A stretch of 64,000 nt of DNA, taken from positions 9,120,501 to 9,184,500 of the forward strand of contig NW_026870043.1 in NCBI RefSeq assembly GCF_029168945.1, written 5' to 3'. The translations under genes were made by a program, and so were the position numbers. Below are positions 1 through 11,039 of this stretch, piece after piece. This DNA is from Cannabis sativa. Taxonomy: Eukaryota; Streptophyta; Magnoliopsida; Rosales; Cannabaceae. Numbering within the stretch: the first letter of the stretch is position 1; each line of letters opens with the position of its first letter. Below the pieces are notes generated by a model, which was not told where the DNA came from, ran no database searches, and saw only the letters and a list, made by a program, of their open reading frames with translations.

Positions 1-1199
1 AAATATCATTTATACGGGGTCAAGTGTTTTAAGGAATAAATACATTGTAGGGTGTAACGGTAATTTAATCCCTCTACAGTGTAGATCATTCATATAGAGG
101 ATCATTGATCAAATTAGGATTATAACAATGGATAACTAATGATGTGTCTATATGGTGGAACATATAGAGCATTCTATATACTGAGAGTGCAATTCTGAGT
201 TCTATGCGTGGATTCAACGAAGAATTAATAAGTTAGTGAATTTTAGTGCTAAATTCTTGATCTACTTATTGGAAGCTCGGTTATATAGACCCATGGTCCC
301 CCCACTAGTTGAGATAATATTGCTTGTAAGACTCATGTAATTGGTTTTGATTAATCAATTATAATTCTCAAATTAGACTATGTCTATTTGTGAATTTTTC
401 ACTAAGTAAGGGCGAAATTGTAAAGAAAGAGTTTTAGGGGCATATTTGTTAATTATGATACTTTGTATGGTTCAATTAATAAAATTGATAAATGACAATA
501 TTATTTAATAATTATTTATAGTTATTAAATAGTTAGAATTGGCATTTAAATGGTTGAATTAGAAAATTGGCATTTTTGAGAAAATCAGATGCAGAAAAGA
601 TAAAACTGCAAAATTGCAAAAAGTGAGGCCCAAATCCACTTGTATAGGGCCAGCCACTTTTGTAGGAAATTTAAACTGATTTTTTCATTATTTTAATGCG
701 AAATAATTCAAACCTAACCCTAGTGGAATGCTATAAATAGATAGTGAAGGCTTCAGGAAAATTACACTTAAATTTTCTATTTTTCCTTCAGAGAAAAACC
801 TGAGCCTTCTCTCTCCCTATCTTTGGCTGAACCCACTCTCTCTCTCTCTTCCTCATTGAGATTTCGAAATCCTTAGTGATTAGAGTAGTGCCCACACACA
901 TCAAGCAATACCTCAATCATAGTGAGGAAGATCGTGAAGAAAGATCATCAGCAAAGGAGTTTCAGTATCAAGGATTCAGAGAAAGAGATCCAGGTTCAGA
1001 TATTGATAATGCTCTGCTACAGAAAGGAATCAAGAGCTAGATATCTGAACGGAAGGAGTCATTATATTCCGCTGCACCCAATGTAAGGTTTCTTTAACTT
1101 TATATGTGTTTATTTCATCGTTTTAGAAAGTTCTTATTTAGGATGTTAATAAACATACTTGTGAGTAGATCTAAGATCCTGGTAAAATAATTTCCAACA
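1..1199 (+). repeat. 5' LTR of element A (partial)
   Basis: This is the last 1.2 kb of a LTR of about 1.9 kb, ending in CCAACA two bases before the primer-binding site. By eye it differs from the 3' copy by four substitutions and a 2-bp CT-repeat difference, so the insertion is young. It contains the TATA box, the transcribed R/U5 part and a short CT run near 833-850. Confidence 0.95.
732..739 (+). promoter_or_regulatory. TATA box of the LTR promoter
   Basis: TATAAATA lies about 470 bases before the LTR end. The same box at the same place recurs in the other copies: 46417-46424 on the + strand in D, and on the - strand at 26250-26257 in B and 60793-60800 in E. Transcription should start about 25-35 bases downstream. 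Function is inferred from position and conservation. Confidence 0.7.
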
Positions 1200-1201
1200 A
1201 C

Positions 1202-1218
1202 TGGTATCAGAGCCATGG
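1202..1218 (+). other. Primer-binding site of element A (initiator tRNA-Met)
   Basis: TGGTATCAGAGCCATGG starts two bases after the LTR end. It is the standard plant copia site complementary to the 3' end of initiator tRNA-Met. It is not a tRNA gene. Confidence 0.93.
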
Positions 1219-1646
1219 TAATTGATTTACTTGCAAGAAATTTGGACTTTAAAGCGATTGTTTGTATGTTCTTTGGATGGTATCATGTTGTATTGAGTGT
1301 TATTTGATGATTGATTGATGTTTGTTAAATTTTCGTAAAAAATAATTGCGATTTTATCTCTGAAATTATTTTTATTGGATAGTATGGAAAAAATTAAGCA
1401 AGTTAGCCTTTTACAGAACTTAATTTGGATTTTATTTGAATTAGTTATGATTTTTTGAAGATTTGGAAAAATCGGGGCTGTGCTGATTTTTTCCTCTGAT
1501 CGCAAATCTGTCCGTACAGTTTCGAATTTTTTTGTTTTTCTTCGTTTTTTCATGCTTTTTCATGGAATTAACTTCCAATTTTTTGTATAGTTTTGTATTT
1601 ATACTATTACTATTCCTAATTCAATTCTAATTATCATTTTGAATTA
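1219..1646 (+). other. Element A leader, first part
   Basis: Non-coding sequence between the primer-binding site and the Harbinger insertion. It matches the leaders of D (from 46828) and E (reverse, down from 60330). The segment at about 1470-1525 is a short variant (GTGCTGAT... then TCCGTACAG) of the region that in B and D is a GC-rich island. No gene is visible. Confidence 0.7.
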
Positions 1647-1658
1647 GGGCTCGTTTGG
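1647..1658 (+). repeat. Harbinger left terminal inverted repeat
   Basis: GGGCTCGTTTGG, matching the right end inverted. The preceding TTA is the target duplication. Confidence 0.93.
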
Positions 1659-1987
1659 ATCCCTGTATAAGGGGTCCGTATTGTATTAAATTATAAGAGT
1701 ACAATGTTTGGGTGGAACCTTGTATTGTAATAGATATTACAACCCTAATTTTTAATACAATCTATCCTGTATTATTTTATGCTGAATAAAAACAGTGTAT
1801 AAGGCTGTATTGTACTCTCCCTCTCACCCAAACTTCTTCATTTTCCCGTTCAGCCATCGATTCTCTGGCCGATTTGGCCTGGATTTCTCGGTGAAGAGGT
1901 TCTCTGGCAGATCGATCTCTCAGATTCATTTCTCAGTGAAAAGCAACTTCATCTTCTCTAGCATATCAATGTCTCAGATTCATTTGG

Positions 1988-2026
<39 letters not shown>

Positions 2027-4355
2027 ATTCTTCTGGTATGTGTGTGTATCTCTTTCCCTAATTTACCATTGTCATCATTCCCTTTTCCCTTTCATAGACC
2101 AGGTGTGCCGTCCGCTGCTAGTAGACGCTGCTCGATTCTTCTCCGTACAACCCAGAAAGAGCCGAGGTTCTGCTATTTTGCTCTAGGTGAGTTATCAATT
2201 TTTTGTATTTGTAGTTTATTCTACTTTTGATATTTCATTGTATTAATTGTAATGTTGTTGGGACTTGTTTCAATTTTGTTCTGGTTTTCTCTTTGACCCA
2301 AAGCCATATTATTAATTAGCCAAGCTAAGCCTTAGTGGGTTTGAATTTCGCTATATTGTTCAAATTTCGTATGAATCTCAGATTTCGTAGTTTGTGAATT
2401 CATCTTCTTTTTCCTACGGTTTTGATATCTGATTTGATAAGAGTTTGAAATTGAATCCCTTTTATTTATTTATTTATTTATTTATTTTTTGGGAATCAAA
2501 CTGTGTGGCGAGAGACACATTGGGTTATGGAATGAGAAGAAGAAAATAACTGCCATTTCACTCTCATCACCATTGTTTTTAGGCTTTTTACAGTTTCACA
2601 CATAAACAATGTTTAGAGTTTCATTTATAGCTAGGCTGCTGTGCTTCTTAAGAAAATACACTAAAATTTTTCTATTCATACAGTAGAACATTATTGAAAT
2701 AATTCACAAGTTTAGACTTGCCATCTGATGCAAACACAATAGCTTTTGTAATTTTAAATAACTTCTGCCTAAATGTTAGCCGAAAGACCGCTGCTTTAGT
2801 TTGAAGCAGTGGCTCTAGCAAGAGCACAATGGTATCTTTCATTGAGAGATTCTAAACTTTCATGTAGTTATAAATGTTTGTTATTACGTTTTTTTGGTGA
2901 AGAGCTTTGTCAATAGGCAGAATTATTATGATATTTTAAACTTGGACAGGACAAGTTATGCTTGATAGAGCTAATACGATAGTAGAATCCTCTGCTGTTT
3001 GTAGTAAGCAATTCCTTGTCTTTATTTTGTTAGTTGGGTAGGATCGGGATGGAACAATGACAGTTTAATTCAAGCTTTCGGGGAAACTCGTAAAGTTTGA
3101 ATTTTGAAGTGAAATTCTTTTGGAACTTGGGAAATTTTTAGTGTTAGAGACATAAACTTTTGAACTGAAATTGGTTTCTTTAGTTAAAAACCTTAATGAA
3201 TCTTATGAAGTAAAGTAGTGTAAGATTCTCTCTATATGGGAGAATTGTAATTACTTTTGCTTAATTTTGAGGTAAAGACTTGATTTTTCTCTGTGTATTT
3301 CTTAAGACTTTATGCATTTGGAAATTGGCAATTATATCATAGCAATTTCTACTCTCAAAACATGGACATATTATATAGGACCTACACTGCACTTTAACTT
3401 CCATTTTTGTAAGTAGTATTACATATGAGCAATATTTCAGACAATTCTAATTAAATGGTTTTTTGTTTTGTTTTTTTAAATATATAAATTGAAATTAACT
3501 ATTTAGATGACTGTTTGAATAGTCGGCGAAGTGAAAGGTCAATGACCATATTTATACTTTTTTTTGTCAAATGTTTTCATTGAAAAACAAAAAAAAAATG
3601 GGTAGATGTGAGTGTACCTTTTAATAGAGGGCCTCATGTCATCACTATTCACTGCTGTCATTTGAATAAGTTGTGCTTTAGTAATGGCACAATTTACTTG
3701 ACAAGAAAAATAAAGGGGACAATAAATTAAAAAAAACAGAATATGAAATGGACAGTTCATGAAGACAAGCAAATGAGGTCAACTTCATTGGTGTTCACAA
3801 TTTTTAAGCTTATATTAAATCACAAGTTATATTTAATAGCTCGTCAAGCAACTTAATGTATGTGTCTTTTTCTACTTTCTTGCTTTTCTCAAGTTCCTCT
3901 GATATATATGAGTATTCATCACCAAGCACTTGCAAATTTTGATTGAATATTTGATTTGATTACGTGGTAAATGTATTATTATGTTAGATGTATTGCTTAA
4001 AGAAAGTTGTCACGCCACCCAAAGTCACTCAGCTTTCACATACTTTATTCTCTCCCTCTTTTGTTATGAACATTGAAAGTTCCAACTTCATAGTAACACA
4101 CAGTCCACATGAATCCATGCTCTGTTATTATTTTAGGGAAGGCCTGCAACTCAGCTAAAGTTGTTCAGTCATCTCTAGCATACTATTGTACTTTGCATGT
4201 GGAAATTGGTAAATACATCAGAATAAGTTCCACTCTGAAGAAATGATACATCTTATTGTTTGCTAATAAACTGTATAGTACTGTAGTTTTTCATGATAAT
4301 ATAGTTTTTGCTTTAGTGTCTATGGTTGTTATATGACATTTTATATGTACATGGA
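1659..4355 (+). other. Harbinger 5' non-coding region
   Basis: About 2.7 kb without a supported gene. Features are a (TC)n run at 1991-2025, a (TTTA)n run near 2459-2487 and ordinary AT-rich sequence. It must include the promoter and any 5' untranslated exons of the transposase gene, but I cannot place them. Short open frames at about 1795-2230 overlap the simple repeat and look spurious. Confidence 0.5.
1991..2025 (+). repeat. (TC)n microsatellite
   Basis: An uninterrupted run of TC dinucleotides, about 35 bases, in the Harbinger 5' region. Confidence 0.95.
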
Positions 4356-5672
4356 ATGCTATTAATAGATATGGATATGCAACAAAAGAAGATTATGATA
4401 TTTCTTTTCACATGGCATTTTCAAATGATGAGCATGTGTATGATGTTGCAATTATTATTGTATAAAATGGTACGCAACCGTCATAGGAGACGTATGTTTC
4501 TAGATCGTACTTTTGCTAGACATGAGACTCGGTTAAAATATTTGGATAGTTTGATTGGTGAAAGTGACATAGCATGTGTGAATGATCTAAGAATGAATAG
4601 GAGAACATTTGGAGTATTATGTGAATTGCTCCATACTGATGGAAGGGTGAAAAGAAATGGTTCGGTCACAATTGAGGAACAAGTGTGTATGTTTGTTCAT
4701 ACACTTGCTCATCATGTAAAAAATCGTACATTAAACGCTAGATTTAAGCGATCGGGAGAAACCATTAGTAGACATTTTAATTCAATTTTACATGGGGTTT
4801 TAAGGTTACAAGAAAACTTATTAGTTTCTCAAGATCCTGTACCTGCCAATTGCATTGATAGTCGATGGAGATGGTTTGAAAATTGTCTAGGAGCATTAGA
4901 TGGTACTTACATTGAGGTACGAGTGTCTGAAGTTGACAAACCAAGGTATCGAACAAGAAAAGGCAAGATCGCAACAAATGTATTAGGAGTTTGTTCTCGA
5001 GATATGAAGTTTATATTTGTTTTACCGGGTTGGGAGGGCTCAGCATCAGATTCTAGAGTACTTCGTGATGCCATTAATAGGCAAAATGGCTTAAAGATCC
5101 CTAAAGGTAATTTTAGTGAAAAATTATTTTATATTTTGAATCATCACTAAATTTTAATTTTCTAGATCACTAAATTAGTTTTGGTTAATTTTTTATCTTT
5201 AGGTTATTATTATTTGGTGGATGGTGGATATACTAACGGTGAAGGATTCTTAGCACCTTATAGAGGAGTTGCGTACCATTTATCTGAGTGGGGTAGAAAC
5301 GTCCCTAGAAATCATGAGGAGTACTTTAATATGAAACATGCATCTGCAAGAAATGTCATTGAGAGATGTTTTGGATTGCTTAAGATTAGATGGTCAATCT
5401 TGAGGAGCACGTCATTTTTTCCAATAACAACACAATGCCGAATAATTACAGCGTGTTGTATTTTGCATAATTTGATTCGGCGAGAAATGTCTCTAGATCC
5501 AGCAGAAATTGAGCTTGATAGACAAGTGGATACTGCAGAAGATACTCATCAGACAATTAATGAAGATCATGAAATAATTGATACTGTTGAAGCCTCAACT
5601 CAATGGACTGAATGGAGAAACACTTTAGCTATGCAAATGTATAATGAATGGAGGCTACATAGAGGACTTTAA
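4356..5672 (+). CDS. Harbinger transposase (DDE superfamily nuclease), two exons
   Basis: Exons at 4356-5106 and 5203-5672 join across a 96-bp GT-AG intron in phase 1. The product is 406 residues, a usual length for plant PIF/Harbinger transposases. It catalyses cutting and strand transfer of the transposon in the nucleus. The DDE_Tnp_4-type catalytic triad is visible: D182 in GALDGTY, D257 in YLVDGGYTN just after the splice junction, and E304 in NVIERCFGLLK. An N-terminal basic stretch (VRNRHRRR) and a helical region precede the catalytic core. I start at ATG 4356; ATG 4371 (MDMQQKK, 401 residues) is equally plausible, because related proteins often begin MD. No stop or frameshift is seen. 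The Myb-like partner gene lies 280 bp downstream on the same strand. Confidence 0.9.
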
Positions 5673-5952
5673 TGGTAGAGGTTCTTAGTCTTGCATGTAT
5701 GGACAAACTTTGCTTACTTGTTGTTTGTATTAGACACATTAATTAATTTGAATGTATTCTTACTTGCTTTTTGTTGTCATTTAACTTTGTTTGTATTGGA
5801 CGCATTGATCTTAGTTATTCAATTTTATTTTGTCTTTTAAATGTTTGGATGATTTTATTCTTACCATTGTTTACATTAGACACATTAATTTGAGATATAC
5901 ATGCAGAATTTATTAATATGGTGACACTTGAAAATGAGAAATACAGGTGAAT

Positions 5953-6930
5953 ATGGATATTGGAGGTAGTAGTGACCAAGTTTATAGCGATAAAAGTTCT
6001 AGGCGTACGTGGAGTAAATTTGAAGAAGATGCATTGCTGAATATTCTTGAAGATGTTCTGGTGAAAGGCGGCAATAGATGTGATAATGGAACTGTTAGAC
6101 CCGGGACATGGAAGGAGATAGAAAAGGCATTGAATGTCTTGATTCCCAGCAGTGGTATAAGAGCTAGTCCACACATCGAGAACAAATATCGAATGTTGAA
6201 GAAGCAATATAGTATAGTCTTCGACATGCTCAACACTAGTGGCTTTTCTTGGAACGATGTAAAAAAATGTGTGCAGGTTGATAGTGATGAGGCTTGGTTG
6301 ACATATACTCAGGTATCTTTTTTATAGATTATTTATTATTATTTTCTTGTATATTTTATGTTTTCTCACTAATTCAACATGTTATGGCAAGTACTGTTCT
6401 TGGTATTATATTAATGTACATTTAACTTATCTATGCAGAATATTAAGGATGCTAAGGGATGGAGAAACAAACCTTTTCCTATGTATGAGAGACTAGCTAA
6501 TATTTTTGGAAAAGATAGAGCAACCGGAAAAGGAGCAGAAGCACCAGCAGACATGGTTGAGAATATGAACATAGAAGCTGAAGAAGAGACTGACGATTCT
6601 AGGTCAGTAAATCAGAATCTTTCTTCACCTAGAGGTCGAAGAAAGAGATCTAGATCAGATGATGATGGTATGAAGGAGATTGCTTCAACGTTCAAAACAA
6701 TGTTTGAACATTCAATCGAGCAAATGAGGTTGATGGTGCAAGGGACTACTAATGATAAGGAGTTGGCTAAGGAGTTGAAATCGATGGGACTTTCAGTTGA
6801 TGATCAACTTGATGCATTGACGTACATGTTGAAGAAGCCAGAATATGTAGCAACCTTCAAGTCAATAGATGGAGAAATTCGAGAGGCTTTTGTGACAAGA
6901 GTTCTCAGAGAAGTTAGATCAAGTCGTTGA
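5953..6930 (+). CDS. Harbinger Myb/SANT-like DNA-binding protein, two exons
   Basis: Exons at 5953-6312 and 6439-6930 join across a 126-bp GT-AG intron in phase 0, giving 283 residues. Residues about 15-120 form a Myb/SANT-like (trihelix-type) domain: RRTWSKFEEDALLNIL, then GTWKEIEKAL, then KKQYSIVFDML and FSWNDVKKC. A basic RGRRKRSRS stretch in exon 2 is a likely nuclear signal. In Ping/Pong-type Harbingers the Myb-like protein and the transposase are both needed for movement: the Myb-like protein binds near the transposon ends and helps recruit the transposase. The start is ATG 5953. An in-frame GTG at 5947 directly follows a possible splice acceptor (CAG at 5944-5946), so a 5' untranslated exon is possible. 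The frame is undamaged. Confidence 0.87.
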
Positions 6931-6950
6931 TGGAGAACTTTGGTTTTAAT

Positions 6951-7090
6951 GGTTGAACTTTAATTTGGTCGGTTGAACTTTGATTTGGTCGGTTGAACTT
7001 TAGTTTTATTGGTTGAACTTTAATTTGGTCGGTTGAACTTTGGTTTTATTGGTTGAACTTTGATTTGGTCGGTTGAACTTTGACGGTGCT
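6951..7090 (+). repeat. 20-bp tandem repeats 3' of the Myb-like gene
   Basis: Seven consecutive 20-base units begin GGTTGAACTT (6951, 6971, 6991, 7011, 7031, 7051, 7071). Their second halves alternate between TTTGGTC-type and TTTTATT-type. A diverged unit precedes them at 6931. They sit just after the stop codon, in the likely 3' untranslated or subterminal region of the Harbinger element. Confidence 0.92.
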
Positions 7091-7393
7091 ACAAGGTTTA
7101 TTTTAGTTATGTAAACTTTATTTTTTAAAAAAAAAAAAAAATTGGTTACTTTTTTATGACAATTTATTTAGAATTGACATTAATATTCGGGTTATAATCA
7201 CGTTTTTTTTTTTAAAAAAAAAAGTTAATATTTTTAGTTGATTTATTTTTTTTTTTTAGTTTTTTTCAATATTTCAACATTTTTAATTTCTTTTTTTTTT
7301 AAAAAAAAAATAGTGTCATTAATTTTTTTTTTAGTTATTAATTTTTATTTTCAGTTTTTATTTGATTTTTTTAATTTTTGCAAAATTTTTAAT

Positions 7394-7557
7394 TAATACA
7401 ATACAATACAATGTGAGCCAAACATTGTATAATTTAACACAACACTAATACAATTCAATGCCAAACATAGTATTGTATTAAAATTATACAATCCAATCCA
7501 ATACAATACAACCCAATACATTACAATACAATACAATACGGCGTACCAAACGAGCCC
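7394..7557 (+). repeat. Harbinger right subterminal repeats and terminal inverted repeat
   Basis: Clusters of AATACAATACAATA-like motifs recur up to about 7540, followed by the terminal inverted repeat (7546-7557). The left end has the matching theme (TGTATTGTAAT near 1720-1790) in inverted sense. Such subterminal motifs are often where the Myb-like protein and transposase bind, but that is inference here. Confidence 0.7.
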
Positions 7558-7560
7558 TTA

Positions 7561-10560
7561 ATTTAATATTTTTTAAATTTAATTCAAGATATTAGTGTAA
7601 TTTGAATTTGAATAGAATTAGTATCTATCTTCTTGCTTAAAAATCTATCTTATTTTTAAATTTGATTATATCTTATTTTTTTTTAAATTTAAGGTCAGAT
7701 TTTATAAGATATCTTATCTTTTAAGATATTTTTAATTATATCTTATCTTTTAAGATATTTTTTTAAAAATTAAATTTTTTTAGATATTTTGACCTTATTT
7801 AAATTTAAAATAAGATATTTATAATTTAAATAGATGTAAGATATTTTGCTAACTTTTAAATTTTGTTATTTTATTTATTTAAATTAAATTTAAAATCTGA
7901 AAAGATATTTCATTTATCTTTTCTAATTTTTATTTAATTTTTATTTTTAAAATAACATTTAATTTTTAAAAGTAGTTAGCAAATTTTGAAATGATATTTA
8001 GGTTGGTTGAAACCTAATTTTTCAAAAAGTAGGTTTAATTTTAAATATTTTTTTTAATTTTCGAAATTTAAATTTTATTTCCGAAATTAAAATTTTTTAA
8101 AAAATTTTATTTTATTTTTCGAATATTAAAATATTTTTTAATTATTTATTTTTCGAAATTATTTATTTAAAATTAAATAAATCCTACTTCCAACTATCGA
8201 GCTAACCTTGTTGCAGGAGTATGTGGTTTTAGCTTGTATGTAAGTTTTTAAAACCTATTATTACTTGATTGCAAATAGCCATGGTTACCTTTTGCCAGAT
8301 CTAATGATCTGATGGCTCCCTTGGTCAAGTTAATAATTTGTAACAAGTATATTTACAATCTTCTTTCATCTGTGTATGACCTAGCAACATGATAGGACCC
8401 ATCCAAAGTGTGCCTGTGTGAGCCTATGTGTTTAATTTGATTATAGATACATATAGGTTGTTGTTGCTAAAATAAATTATCATAGTTCTTGATAGAATTT
8501 ATTTAGGCCCATTTAGTTATTGGGCTTATTCAATTAATAACAGTTGTTCTTATTAAGGTTAAATTCCTCTCTTTTGGGCCTTGTGTGAGAGTTGGGAGCC
8601 ATAGTAGTGGGTACGACATACTGAACCCAGCACCCCCTCACACAAACACCCCAATTGTGAAGGCCCATTTGCCTGATTTGAATGACTGTACTAGGTTAAT
8701 TACACTAGTTTAACCTAATTAAAATTGATTAGCAACATAATTAATTTCATTTATTTTGAAATTAATTTAGAAAATCATAGTTTAAAGAATTTTTTATTCT
8801 AAGCTAAACTATATGTATTTTCTTGTATTTAATTAAATATAGAATTATAACCATCTAGATTCTTTCTGGAACTTAATTTAAATTTTTCATTAAATATTCT
8901 TGTTTAAGTTGATATTTAGTTATCTACAACTAACCAACTTAAATCTGAATATCTTTTGAATTTCAAATTTCAAAATTAAGTTGAGGAATTTTAGGTATTG
9001 GTTATTAAGATTCTTTAAGATATTTTTTTAAGTTAATATCTTTTCGAATATTAACTTAAAATGGAATATTTTCAAATTAAGTGGTTACAACTTAATTTTT
9101 GATATTTAATTAAATTTAAATTTGAAAAATATTTAAGTTCTAGATTTTTTCTAATAAAACTTAAATTAGATATTTTTTCAAATTTTGTGGAAAAGATACT
9201 TAGTCAAATAAGATATTTTCTAGATAATTATTTCTAGACTACTTATTATTTCTAATATTAAATAGGAAAATATTATAAATTGTGAAATTAATTATTTAAT
9301 TAATTTTGGTACAATTTATTTTAAGTATATTTTTCCTAGTATTAAACTAGAGATTAATAATTAAGCCTTCTCTACACTTAATTATTTATTTCTTGAATTT
9401 AATACATTTAATTAATTTGAAAATTAAATATCTAAGTTGATTTTTATCATCATACTTAAATATTTCTTTTTTCATGACACTTAATTAAAATAGAAAATTA
9501 TTTTTATTTGAAATTTATTTTTTCAACTAAATTTAAATAATTTTCAAAATATATTTTTTTCTTTATTTTATTAATCAAACTTCGAAATTGCATTTCTTAA
9601 ATGCTGGAATTTCAAATTTTATTTGAAAAATAGATTAAGTTGTAAATTAATTATTTATTTTAATTAATTCTTGGATCAACTTAAATCAATGATTTTTTTT
9701 ATTTATTGATTAATTTAAAATAAATTGAACTAAAATATATTATTAGAAATTAAATTAATTAGTCTAAGGAAAATCTAGATAGATGATATTTTTGCTTGAA
9801 GTATTTTTCTAGTGTATTTAATTAAATAGAAAATTAATATTTAAGTTGATTTTCATCATCATACTTAAATATTTGAAATTTTTCTTATATATTTAATTAA
9901 ATAGGAAAATTATATTTTTTGTTGTAAATTAATTTTATTAATTAATTTTGGGCCAACATTAAAATTAGAATAATTTTTCCAGGATTAATTTTTTATTTTA
10001 ACATGCATTTTCGAAAAATGTATTCTTAAATACTTTAATTTTTCGAAATGCAATATATATTTATAGAAAATTAAATTTGAGTTGTAAATTAATTTATATT
10101 AATTTTGTAACAACTTAAATTGAATATTTTTCTAAATATTTATTGGAAATTATTACTAAGATGGAAATAATTCATGTTATTTTTATATCCATCTAAGTAA
10201 AATTTATAAATATTAAATTAAAATTTATATTTAGAATTTTTCATTCTAAATTGGAAATTTTAAATAAATATATATTTAAAATAAATAAATTAAATAAAGA
10301 GAATCAAAGAAAATACAACTCACTTTAAATAATGAGCTTGATTATTATTAAGATATTTGATCTCCATTGTTGGTCTTACAAAAGTTAAATGTTTTCAATA
10401 TAACCTCGAGACGCTGGACTTCGTCCCCCTATGGATGGTTATTCGTTGAACGCATTTAACACCGTAAGATTTCATTTGATAAGTGTTTTGTAAGTTTTCG
10501 TCTCTATTAGACTCTCCCCTACGGTGACTACTTAGAGATAAACTTATGAAACATGAAACA
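7561..10560 (+). other. Element A leader continued: long AT-rich non-coding region
   Basis: About 3 kb of AT-rich sequence with no coding potential, collinear with the leaders of B, C, D and E. Recognisable conserved islands are the CTAGCAACATGATAGG segment near 8380, the three-stem segment (8575-8667) and the junction with the duplicated motif region near 10400. Elements of this lineage normally have shorter leaders, so this expansion is unusual. I see no gene. Confidence 0.7.
8575..8667 (+). ncRNA. Conserved three-stem leader segment (putative cis RNA structure), copy in A
   Basis: Three nested complementary pairs are visible: TGGGCCTT (8575-8582) with AAGGCCCA (8660-8667), TTGTGTGAG (8581-8589) with CTCACACAA (8637-8645), and TGGGT (8608-8612) with ACCCA (8625-8629). 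The same arrangement exists in B, C, D and E. It lies about 1.4-1.7 kb after the primer-binding site where the distance can be measured. A packaging or dimerisation signal is possible; this is inference from base pairing and conservation. Confidence 0.5.
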
Positions 10561-10590
10561 ATGGTGGAAGCTCATAAAATGAGAATAACC

Positions 10591-10723
10591 TTGACTCTCG
10601 CCTACCGGGACAACGTTGGATTCTTATTTTGATCGAATAAAAGGTTGCTAGAATGGTTTCTATTTTAGATGAGCTGACAACTCTATTCAATAAATGATGC
10701 TTTGACTCTCGCCTACCGGGACA
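10591..10723 (+). repeat. Duplicated leader motif TTGACTCTCGCCTA, copy in A
   Basis: The motif occurs at 10591 and 10702, 111 bases apart, each continuing CCGGGACA. A third, diverged copy (TTGTCTTTCGCTAATCG) lies near 11091. The same pairs occur in B, D and E (about 113 bases apart in D) and in C with one changed copy. Function is unknown. Confidence 0.85.
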
Positions 10724-11039
10724 CTGTATCAGTTTGTTGAAAACCTTGGAAATTATTTAGGATTGTATGTTTTAGTATTTTCACTAGTCATTCCTACTTG
10801 CTATATGTTTATAATTTCTGAATTGTGTATGAATTTATATTGAACCATGTTATTTTCTGTTATTAAGTTGTAGTTTAATTTCGAATCTTCATTGTTGGTC
10901 TAACATGTTTGTTTTTCTAATTAGATAAATCCCTAATGGATTTTCACCATTAGACATACATAATAGTGTAAGATCTCGAAAGATAAGTATTGTATTTGCG
11001 ACATCTAACTGTTCATCAATTGATGACACCTTAGACTAG

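Larger units (their letters stand above)
1647..7557 (+). mobile_element. PIF/Harbinger DNA transposon, apparently complete (5911 bp)
   Basis: The ends carry a perfect 12-bp terminal inverted repeat GGGCTCGTTTGG (1647-1658, and reverse-complemented at 7546-7557), flanked by a TTA target duplication at 1644-1646 and 7558-7560. TTA/TAA duplications are typical of the PIF/Harbinger superfamily. The related leader in element E (reverse, TAA at 59906-59908) has the unoccupied site: the flanks join there with one TTA, confirming both boundaries. The element encodes a DDE transposase and a Myb/SANT-like protein, both on the + strand with open frames across one intron each. Subterminal AT-rich TACAATACAA-like repeats occur near the right end. 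It inserted in element A's leader and could be autonomous. Confidence 0.95.

Noticed and set aside
1202..1218. tRNA-like match
   Set aside because: Only the short stretch complementary to a tRNA 3' end is present. It is a primer-binding site, not a tRNA gene.
1795..2230. Two open frames (88 and 62 codons) in the Harbinger 5' region
   Set aside because: They run through the (TC)n microsatellite and have no recognisable domain.
6951..7090. Possible CRISPR-like array
   Set aside because: Contiguous 20-bp tandem units with no unique spacers, in a eukaryotic transposon.
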